Shown here: one piece after another, positions 55,275-64,000 of the stretch
Position numbering within the stretch: position 1 is the stretch's first letter
How the letters are laid out: each line of letters begins with the position of its first letter
Assembly (NCBI RefSeq): GCF_022581195.2
Contig: NC_061475.1
Coordinates: forward strand, 4,216,001 to 4,280,000
Reading direction: 5' to 3'
Source of the DNA: Helicoverpa zea
Lineage: Eukaryota > Arthropoda > Insecta > Lepidoptera > Noctuidae
DNA: 64,000 nt
Notes under the pieces: generated by a model
Database searches by the model: none
What the model was told of the DNA's origin: nothing
Seen by the model: the letters and a program-made list of their open reading frames with translations, nothing else
Position numbers and translations under genes: made by a program

Positions 55275-55370
55275 TAATAATGTATGCACAAGTTTTCAAC
55301 CCAGTACTGACTTATGGGCACGATTTAACTAGCGGCGACCAAAAGCAGTGCGTACAAAACAATATCTATG
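55275..55370 (+). pseudogene. LINE reverse-transcriptase thumb relic
   Basis: The frame reads IMYAQVFNPVLTYGHDLTSG. The PVLTYGxxxxT word is typical of the region after the YADD domain in RTE-like LINEs. It is isolated and short. Confidence 0.3.
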
Positions 55371-55812
55371 TATCACATTCCACGGTTACGGGTAAAACTA
55401 GGGTACTTATAAATATACTTTCTCGAGTATTTAAATTGATACAAAAAAAAACCGAAGAAGTAGATATAGGTACCTTTTTTGCTGAACATACTAAGTATGT
55501 ATTTGAATTGCAATACTTACGCCAAATCAATTCGAAACCATGTCATAGTTTTAGTTGAATACCACTTTATGAAAATTAACTAAAGTGGGTGCATCGCTAT
55601 GGGAATCAATTATAACAATATTTATTGGTTGATGATAAATGGAATATTTCACGTGAGTGGGATGAAATATCCATTGAGTGATATTAAAAACGATTTGTTT
55701 GGTACTTCGAGTGGCATTTTCTTTATTATTATGTAATTCCTCTTTTATATCCGATCCGTCAAAATAGCAATATAGAACGAAATGAAATAAATTTTATTAC
55801 AGTTTAATTATA

Positions 55813-56177
55813 CAGGAATGAATTTTAAGCAGTGCACAAAAAAAAAACTGGTGGTCCAGAATCATTAACAGAACATATCTGCATCATCAGTAAAAAAAAA
55901 TTTTTCATTCTTTTGTCCACCCTAAAATCAGCAAAATATGGACACCAACTATTCTTACGCGCTTGGAGCAGCGCTCGCGTCAGTAAACCGGTTTCGCGTT
56001 ACCGCCGTGCCTACTATGACGATTGTGACCGTAGAATCGGTTACAAAATAAACATCTTTCGATAGCAATAACTTTTCTTTTTGTACTAAAACACTACAAA
56101 ATAAAAATATACGTATCTATAAAACTTATTTAAATATAAGTTGACAAAGTTTGCGCACTGGATAAAATTCATTCCTG
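55813..56177. mobile_element. Tc1/mariner-like MITE
   Basis: Terminal inverted repeats of about 30 bp begin CAGGAATGAATTTTA, with TA at 55811-55812 and 56178-56179. The interior frame 55832-56065 has no transposase signature. Confidence 0.75.
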
Positions 56178-56238
56178 TATATAGAATTGATTAAAATTAA
56201 ATATTGTTTCGAAGTTTAATGTACCTACCTACGTCTAA

Positions 56239-56425
56239 GGCCTGGTCGTTCGTACGTTATGGTAAAGTTAAAGTTAAAATGTTACCGTTGTCAATTTTGA
56301 CCACGGTTAATTTGTCATGAAATTTTAACATTCAACAAGGTTTTTTGAATTTAAAACCTGTTAATTTTACTGTAACTAGAATTTAACCCTAACCTTGACG
56401 TAACCGAGCTTCGAACAACCGGGCC
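56239..56425. mobile_element. PIF/Harbinger-like MITE, TAA target duplication
   Basis: Ends GGCCTGGTCGTTCG and, reversed, GGCCCGGTTGTTCG. TAA is at 56236-56238 and 56426-56428. The interior has GTTAAAGTTAAAAT-type words similar in style to the MITE at 5046. Confidence 0.75.
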
Positions 56426-57256
56426 TAAATTGGTTTACCCGTGTTTTAAATGAAATGTTTTGCGTTGAGGGTTTATTTAGCAGTTAACATTAAAATAGAT
56501 AAGTACCCAGTAAATAATATTTCCGAAATTAAAACCACTTCTTTAAATTGTAAAAAAACTAAACGAAAATACAAGTGAATCTTAGCTAAAAGCGTTAAGG
56601 AAGTTTTCCCGCTGCTTCCACGGATAAACACGATGACAGTAAGTCTTGTATGTTATTGTAAGCATTAAGCTTCGCTAAATCCTCTTAAATTAAATTGTAA
56701 GCTAGATAAATCTGATGCCATTGAAATATTCAAATCTTCTTTATAATGTTAAGAGACTTTAAATGTAGATCGTTAAGTAAGAATGTAGGATTTACTTTAC
56801 GTACCAAAGTGGTTGACTGTTTATTTGAAAGATGATTAGTCTCAATCGGTGTAGGAGCTCAGATTGATATTAATAAGGAAAAAGAAAATGCGAAGATTAC
56901 TGTAGATAATAATGACAGTTAATAGAATGATGATAATAAAGATGGGTCCATAAGCGCTTGTAAAGGCCTAAATGAAATAAAATGAGTTGACATTGGGACA
57001 GTGTTTGATGGATAGGATGATCAAACAGATTAACTATCGTTATATAAAAGCAGGTAATCTTTTTGTCTTGTTCAATAGACGTAGGTACGAGTAGATAAGT
57101 TGCATTTCTGTTATGTTTGATTAATATCTATTTAGAACATTTACCTACTTCATCAACAGTCTTCTGTTTACACTGATTAAAGTATAAAAGATCAGCAGCG
57201 ACAAAATTGTAACACAAAATACACTATCCTCACAAAAAAGGGAACAAAGTCGATTA
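56426..57256. other. Stretch without genes
   Basis: AT-rich, nothing recognised. Confidence 0.35.
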
Positions 57257-57269
57257 AAACTAAGCATAT

Positions 57270-57450
57270 CATCATCATCATCATCATCATCTCAGCCATA
57301 GGACGTCCACTGCTGAACATAGGCCTCCCCCTTTGATCTCCACAGATACCTGTTGGAAGCGACCTGCATCCAGCGTCTTCCGGCGACCTTTATAAGGTCG
57401 TCTGTCCACCTCGTTGGTGGACGTCCTACGCTGCGCTTGCTAGTCCGCAT
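57270..57450 (-). mobile_element. RTE LINE 3' fragment
   Basis: Flanks AAACTAAGCATAT at 57257-57269 and 57451-57463, a perfect 13-bp duplication. The minus strand has the RTE tail with (ATG)n and an uninterrupted PPTRWTDDLIKVAGRRWMQV. It shows the empty site for the Helitron found in the RTE at 11400. Confidence 0.9.
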
Positions 57451-57463
57451 AAACTAAGCATAT

Positions 57464-60400
57464 ATTCAACAAAAACTCTACAGCGTTGAACCCTAACTTT
57501 TTAGTCTTAGCAAAGTCCCGTCCAACGAACTACAATTAAAATGCTTAATTAATGGCGTGATCTCCTGAATATGTAAAACTAGAAGCTAACGCGGACCTTA
57601 TCTTTTAGAAGTTCAAAAAACATTTTTCATTAACGAAATTGTTCAAGCTCGAAATTTAACGTGAAAGGACGTTAAAGTTACAATTAAGGACTTGTTTCGA
57701 CGCAATTCTGGGACAATGACGACTGGCTGACAATTCGCGAAGTTTGTTCGGTATGAACTGAGGCAGTGTTAAGAGTACATTTAAGGCTCAAGCTAGAGAG
57801 AGGGCCCTTCTAAATACTCGAGTGAGTGTTTACTGATCCTCTCGAACAAATATGTTGTGTACCGATGTATTATATTATTGTGTTGGTATCTTGCGAGGGT
57901 TTAGGACTTACGCATTGTTTGAAGATGGAAGCTTTCATCTATGTGTAGAAGTGTGTTGTTTTGTTTTAGTGTACAATACAATCTTGTCGGATTTCCTCGA
58001 AAAAGTTTAATGGTAGTTTTCATGCATTTTGCTCATTCATTAGATTTTTTTTTATTTTATTTGAATGGAATAACAAACAGCAGTATATTTAGCAATATTC
58101 TGACTGTCATTTGAACATCTCTGATAGACGTTACGTAGTCAGAAGGCATGCAGTTTGAGAACCAGTCTACCAAAGGGTAGGTAAGGGGTTGCCCGGGTAA
58201 CTGTGTTGAGGAGGTCAGTCAGATGGGCAGTCGCTTCTTGTAAAACATTGATTACAACATTGATACAATATAGTTTGGAAAAGGCTAATCAGATGATTTC
58301 GTTCATTTGGGCCAGTATTTTTGGTACTTAATTTTGGGATTCCTAGGTCCTAGGCTTTAGTGATAAACTGAGGCTTTCACTAATGTGTTAATTCCCAAAT
58401 TTTTGACAATCATTATGTTAATGATCAACTCTTAATTGATTGACGTCACACAAATGATTGCAGTATCAGTAATTACATTGAAATCATTACGCGACTGACC
58501 TAATTTGGTTTTTATGTGCTCTTCATAAAATGAATTGTAATACTGTTAATGATTTTGGTTTTCATACTTGTAGTGGTGAGGTATGGAATATTCTAGTTTT
58601 TTAATGTGGATTAAACGATGATCTATGGGCATGTATAACAAAAATCTTTGATATCTCTTTTTCCGTAAAATAAGGTGTAGAAGCAATGCATTTGGCCAAA
58701 TATGGTAGTTTAAAATGTTTGCTATATATGACATTTCATAGATCCTTTGGAATCGTTGCTCCATTTGTCACCCGACCACAAAATTAGAATTACGTACTGA
58801 AAATGTGTAACACGGTACAATTTAGGTACACTTATTAAAATAAATATGAGTATGAAAACAAAAACCCTCAATTCGCAAATGAATCCACATGCGAAAGCTG
58901 GTAAAACGGCTTATAATACGGCTGTCAGTAAAAACAATGTCGAGTCGAAAGTAAATCGCGATATAACATTGTTACGAGAGCTCTCATTAAAATAACAAGC
59001 AAGCCAAACCAAAGTTAACATCACATTCACAAAATAAATAAACTGAAACAAAATTTTAATCATCCAAATGAATTATATTTAAACAATGGGCCAAACAAAC
59101 ATTTCGCGAAGTTCCTTAATGAAGAAAGCCTGGGTAGGAAGTTGATGGCGAAACTTCAGGTAGAATTAATATGAGTATTCTGCTTAAAACCACCTTTTCT
59201 TTGATATACTGGGAGCTAAACTCGTGTATTTATTTGGGACGAGATACGGTTGGAATATAAATAAAATAAAAACTTCTTGGAGACATATCAGTCGGTAGCA
59301 ATGTTTGTTTGGGTCCGTAATACAGTGTTGGTTGTAATTTATCATGGTTGTCGTCAGTGTAGTGACGTGTCAGCATTACGTAGGTTTGTTGACGGTGTCG
59401 ATGCTCGCCTGTGTAATAAAGTGAGACAACGTTTGACGTATTTTTTGACGGCTGATAAATGTTGTCCCGATGCTAACAAAACGTCAGGCTGTTTTTCCCT
59501 GACTGTGTTACTTGTTACGTAATAATTTGGGGGTTAACAGTACATGACAAATATCGTTCTGGAAAAGAGATATATCACGTCCTTTTATTTAATTTAGTAT
59601 TTCGTTTTTGAGTGAAAAATGGCTCAGAGTCCGCACATGATGACAATTACGATTAAGCTACGTTAATCGCGGATATTTTATTCGTCAAATAAATCATTTC
59701 CTAAATACTAAATTCAGGGCTTTTGAGAGCGGTTCCTGACGATTAAGGTAGGTACCTGCTGACTTTATACCTAAGTAATAAAACGTCTGGCTTAGTAAAA
59801 TAACCTTTAAAACATTGGACTGAAGTTGAACATTTAAATAAATAAACAAAAGAGTAAACAACGAGGCGTGTTTTAGTAAAATGTCTTCAAGACTTTCAGT
59901 CTGGCTAGATACTGCATTAAAAAATAATATTTGTTCAAAGGACCATGAGTCAAATTGGGCTCATTGTCCAACAGAGTTATAGCATATGCCGTTGTGAAGG
60001 TTTTTGTTTGTACTAAAATTGTTACTGCGGGCACTACCTTCAATTCCATGGCAAAAAAAAGATATGCACCTAATATGCCATTATTCAATAATATGGTATC
60101 TAGGGTGAGGCAGGCACTCACAATTTAATCCACCGGCAGGATATTTAGACGACATTATTATTGATATTGATTGAAATGTTAACAAAAATAATTTTAACTG
60201 TTAGCAGCTGTTTTATTTTTTATGTATACATTAAACCTGGAATTAAAACTAGTTAAAGGTGTTCAATAACAAAACCTACACTGCCATAACAGCACTACTT
60301 TTTGCAGAATATTAGTTTATTTATGGTCGGAGAAAAATATTTATAGCAAAATAACCCCATGGATTCTTCGCAAAAATGAGTTTAAATCTTTATATTTAGT

Positions 60401-62320
60401 GCTTTACAAGTATATTCAAAGTGGTCTCATCTCTGTTGGTGGGTGAGCCCAGGCTTCATACATTTTTGCCCATGGTCCTTTAGTTGGCTATTACTAGAAT
60501 TGGATGCTTAACATAGTTTCTTTTAATTTTACCCACCAGCCTGTACACATTATGGAATGCAATAAAGTTATTGAGTATTGAGTATTGGATGACTCCTGCT
60601 ATTTGTTTGATTGATTTCTCTTAGTAATATTTTACTTCTGGAGTCGATAGGGTTGCCTGACAAAACATGGTTAGTTTAGTAATTCACCTCCCAAAAGAGC
60701 CATTGAAAGACGTCAACAAATTTCTAAGGGCACCATTTAACTCCTAATTCCTACTGCAAATAGAAAGTCATTTTCTAATTACCTGTAAAGGTCCGAAACA
60801 TACTTCCCAAACCGACCAACTGACCGCACAATGTAAAGCATTCACGTAAATTGACCCGGTAATTACCAGTTTCGCAAACAGGATGAAACCAGTTCAATCC
60901 GGTTTCTGTAAGCGCTGGTATAGTCGACACACCGCTTTTTGTTGGTGTTCCGTGCTTAATTTTAGAGAACATTTTGGTCATCGAAGTTAATTAGTGGGGA
61001 ACCTGTTTCGAAGGGAGAAGGGTTTTTTATGGTGTTTTCTAAGACTTAGAAGGTAGAGTTGCCGATACTGCGCGTCATGATAGTGGCCACACAAGATTGT
61101 GGAAGTTGGCACAAGGAGGTGTTTGGTGAAATACTGAAATGTATGTAGGTAGTATTTCATCGTCAACCTGTCAAAAACTTTTTCGAGATTGACAAATGTA
61201 GTGCCTACATTTGAAGTTATAATAGTTGTTTACAAACTAATAATGGTTTAAAAACCAAATGCCAAAAAATCACGTCTAAAATTAAGATTCTGAAGCAGAA
61301 AAAATCACACGATATAAGCAAATCGATACATTTTATTATAACTTAAATACCTCTAACATAATCCACGACCCTAGACGGGTGAAACCACGAACAAACACTT
61401 AGTGTTAAAAAGCCTCTTAAAGTAACTATAGGAAACTTTCATTAATATCAAGTTAAATATAAACACACTCAGCTTTTCCTAGTATCCATTAAGTATTTGC
61501 TGATAGAGCAAAAACTACTAAAATAAACGGTCATGAATTTTCTATACACTATCAAAGCCTTTGTGTGGGTGTACCTGTACTATCGAGCACAATATACTTT
61601 CAACAAAGACCAAGAAATAAATACTCATCTAAAATGTAGGGGATGGCATTTTTTATCGTTGAAAAGAGTCACCTTTGACGCCAACAGTCGATAGTTTCCA
61701 ATAATATGTCAGTACCGTGTTTACGCGTTCGGTACAAAAGCGATTTTGTGCTTGACTGTACCGGCCGCGGCTTGTCACTTTTGCACGCCATTGTACGGCA
61801 CTTGTCAGTCATTGTTCGCGGATCGACTTATATTGAAAGTGTTTTTCTTTTAGCAAGAGATTTTTAGCACACATTAAGAATTCCTATCATGATTTATTTT
61901 CGGTTATTTTAGTAACTAAAACATTTGACACACTTCAAAATAATATGAATAAAATGTATTTAAAATATGGCCATGAACAAAATATTTTCATTAATACTGA
62001 TGCCGTTTCAAAAAGACCAACAAAATAAAATAATTTCGCACATTGAAAAATTATATTTCAATTTAATACCAAGAACCGGTTTTAACCGGTTAAAACACGT
62101 ATTAACTGGTAAAAGCTAGTAAGTATTTACAATATTATTGATGTGAGCGCTTGTTTTCGGCGGGAAGACTTATGTATTGCATTATTGCTGACGCTACCCC
62201 GTCGAGCACTATCCTGTATTAACTATAGGCGTGGATACAGGGTGCTTGAAAAGGTAATTTATTTTTTGTATTATTTCTCGTAACTGGAAGACTAAGGTTA
62301 AGTTTGTACTTTTTATTATT
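57464..62320. other. Long stretch without recognised genes
   Basis: Contains a 10099-family fragment at 58165-58300 (ggttgcccgggtaactgtg). It also has a probable LINE 3' end at about 60420-60592, with tgcaataaagttattgagta and a (TATTGAG)n tail. A GC-richer bit lies at 61725-61830 (ctgtaccggccgcggc). The 81-codon frame at 59277-59522 has no domain I recognise. Exons of a host gene could be hidden here, but I cannot support any. Confidence 0.4.
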
Positions 62321-63263
62321 AAACGGTTTTATTTAGCTTACCCCGTTTGTTTTATTTATTATTTATTCATTCTTGGGTCAAATTTAGTAATTCAAATTTC
62401 ACCCTCTTCCTGTCAACCGATTAATCTGAAATTTTGTATACACCTTTAATTCCGATGACAATACAATATAGTAATATCAATAACATTGTAAATCCAATAT
62501 GGCCGCCGGCACAAAATGGCGGATAACGTAGATTTTATCAATCCCATCAATATGGGTATCAAATGAAAGGGCTCAACAAGCAGAATACAATATACTATAA
62601 AAAATTGAAATCCAAGATGGCGGCCGCTACAAAATGGCGGATAACGTAGGTTTTATCAATCCCATCAATATGGGTATCAAATGAAAGTTCTCAACCAGTA
62701 GAATACAATGTACTATATAAAATTAAAATCCAAGATGGCGGCCTCTACAAAATGGCGGATAACTTAGGTTTTATAAATCCCATCAACATGGGTATCAAAT
62801 GAAAGGACTCAACAAGTAGAATACAATTTACTATAAAAAATGAAATCCAAGATGGCGGCCGCTACAAAATGGCGGATAACGTAGGTTTTATCAATCCCAT
62901 CAATATGGGTATCAAATGAAAGTTCTCAACCAGTAGAATACAATGTACTATATAAAATTAAAATCCAAGATGGCGGCCTCTACAAAATGGCGGATAACTT
63001 AAGTTTTATAAATCCCATCAACATGGGTATCAAATGAAAGGTCTCAACAAGTAGAATACAATTTACTATGCAAAATTGAAATCTAAGATGGCGGATAACG
63101 TAGGTTTTATCAATCCCATCAATATGGGTATCAAATGAAAGGGCTCAACAAACAGAATACAATATACTATAAAAAATTAAATCCAAGATGGCGGCCGCTA
63201 TAAAATGGCGGATAACGTAGGTTTTATCAATCCCATCAACATGGGTATCAAATGAAAGGTCTC
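62321..63263. mobile_element. Second copy of the minisatellite element, cut by a copia LTR
   Basis: Identical in length (943 bp) to 6095-7037 and different at only two positions that I noticed (ttaattccg and cgtagatttt). Its left end is the same AAACGG, after tttattatt. At 63263 it is broken off after aaaggtctc by the LTR. Confidence 0.88.
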
Positions 63264-63454
63264 TGATGGGTTATGGGCAGAAAACAAACGATATTTTAGG
63301 ATGACCAGGGATTTAATACAATTAAAGTAAATACAGTATTATCATGATGCCGGCAGAACACAGAAGGGCAGAAACAATTCCATAGAGTGACGTTTTTACA
63401 GAAATGTCAAACTCGAATGACATAATAGTTTGCGTTTACAAATAAACTTCAACA
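63264..63454 (-). repeat. 3' long terminal repeat of a Ty1/copia element
   Basis: On the minus strand it runs TGTTGAAG...CCCATCA, 191 bp, with short inverted ends (TG...CA). It is preceded on that strand by a purine-rich aagggccag at the place of the polypurine tract. It lies 209 bp downstream of the RNase H stop. The flank gtctc at 63259-63263 should be repeated beyond the 5' LTR outside the window. Confidence 0.75.
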
Positions 63455-63466
63455 CTGGCCCTTAAA

Positions 63467-63663
63467 CCAATACTATAATGTCTAATAACAATGAAACACT
63501 AAAGATTCTAAACTAAAGATTCACTAAATAGAACACTAAAGAAAACATTCATTATATGCATACAGAAAACAAAGTTACAACTTCTTGCAAACCATATCTT
63601 TAACAATATCTCATGACAAAACAATGTAACAGTACATAAAACAAACTTAAAACAATTTCAACT
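63467..63663 (-). other. Spacer between copia Pol stop and LTR
   Basis: AT-rich, contains a small repeated word (cactaaagattctaaac and variants at 63499-63545). No gene. Confidence 0.4.
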
Positions 63664-63999
63664 TCACAGTAAATTCAACTCTGTTACAAACTTAACATGT
63701 AATCCACTAGACAAAGGTTTTGTCAGTATGTCTGCTAACATTTCTTTTGTACACAAATATTTAACATCAATAGAACCCTTAGAAACATGTTCCCTAATAA
63801 AGTGGTGTCTAATATCAATGTGTTTAGTTCTAGCATGAAACATTGAATTACTACACAATTTCTGTGCTGACTGATTGTCATTAAAGATTGTGACTTTAAA
63901 AGGTTTTTGGAACAATCCTTCTAAAAAGTTACATATAAATAGAGCCTCTTTACAGCTGTCAGAGAGACACATGTATTCAGCTTCTGTACTCGATAGAGC
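63664..63999 (-). CDS. Ty1/copia Pol, RNase H C-terminal end (partial)
   Basis: The frame is open to the right edge of the window and ends with TGA at 63664-63666. At the edge it reads ALSSTEAEYMCLSD, the hallmark of copia-type RNase H. This is followed by KEALFICNFLEGLF, FNDNQSAQKLCSN, ARTKHIDIRHHFIREHV and VKYLCTKEMLADILTKPL, all in the usual order and spacing. RNase H degrades the RNA strand of the RNA-DNA hybrid during reverse transcription. Gag, protease, integrase and the reverse transcriptase would lie further right. No stop or shift interrupts the 112 codons seen, so the element may be young. The Met at 63972 is internal. Confidence 0.93.
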   Translation of the reverse strand, partial: ALSSTEAEYMCLSDSCKEALFICNFLEGLFQKPFKVTIFNDNQSAQKLCSNSMFHARTKHIDIRHHFIREHVSKGSIDVKYLCTKEMLADILTKPLSSGLHVKFVTELNLL

Positions 64000-64000
64000 T

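Larger units (their letters stand above)
54161..55812. other. Stretch with LINE relics only
   Basis: Besides the relics at 54560 and 55275, an inverted pair ttactagagata/tatctctagtaa (55144 and 55193) marks a MITE-like piece. No host gene seen. Confidence 0.35.

Noticed and set aside
59277..59522. 81-codon frame with several Cys
   Set aside because: No recognisable domain, signal or splice context.

Overview
The window is eukaryotic, repeat-rich DNA that looks lepidopteran, most likely from a noctuid-like moth. This is inferred from repeat families I recognise from memory: RTE 3' ends with (CAT/ATG)n tails, short Helitrons beginning TCTATACTAATATTATAA, a tRNA-headed SINE ending in the 'cccagcagtgggacg' tail, the 'accgacttcccaaaaagg' repeat, and CR1/Jockey-like LINEs. 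No database search was run. No complete host protein-coding gene, rRNA, functional tRNA, CRISPR array or bacterial-type operon is visible. Every long open frame of recognisable function belongs to a retrotransposon.

Layout. 1-430 is the 3' end of a Helitron2-like element that interrupts a LINE endonuclease gene on the minus strand (431-1558). 1559-5464 is AT-rich and holds one RTE scrap and one MITE. 5465-12229 and 12811-30970 are two copies of one sequence in tandem (or two haplotypes wrongly placed in tandem). Each copy carries insertions the other lacks. Copy 1 has a 1.9 kb insertion with a 118-bp minisatellite and a long palindrome. Copy 2 has a 4.75 kb Helitron-like element with a LINE reverse transcriptase inside it (17309-19288), a 5'-truncated LINE (14533-15229), and a 7.75 kb LINE with a separate ORF1 (29883-30586), endonuclease (25084-26262) and reverse transcriptase (23331-24974). 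That LINE is itself interrupted by about 3.4 kb of other repeats. An RTE containing a Helitron sits in both copies, so it predates the duplication.

31-50 kb is a patchwork of small elements. It includes 3-bp-TSD MITEs (31253, 43404), an RTE with a 5' inversion (33388), tRNA-derived SINEs (35030, 38636), one of which contains a CAC...GTG transposon, foldbacks (39700, 48139), a zinc-finger-tailed LINE reverse transcriptase embedded in a 13-bp minisatellite (40157-41902), Helitrons (42255, 46613), RTE (42787), and a second copy of the 14533 LINE 3' end (44007). 50-62 kb is mostly AT-rich sequence with scattered fragments: a LINE 3' end at 53880, a Tc1/mariner-like MITE at 55813, a TAA-flanked MITE at 56239 and an RTE at 57270. 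The last 1.7 kb repeats 943 bp of the copy-1 minisatellite element almost base for base. It is cut by a Ty1/copia LTR (63264-63454), whose RNase H end runs off the window.

The elements are related by nesting, not by pathway. The comparison of paired copies gives empty sites, insertion order and boundaries without outside data. The most informative signals are the tandem duplication, the covarying terminal hairpins of the Helitron2-like elements, and a structured hairpin shared by the 3' ends of different LINEs.
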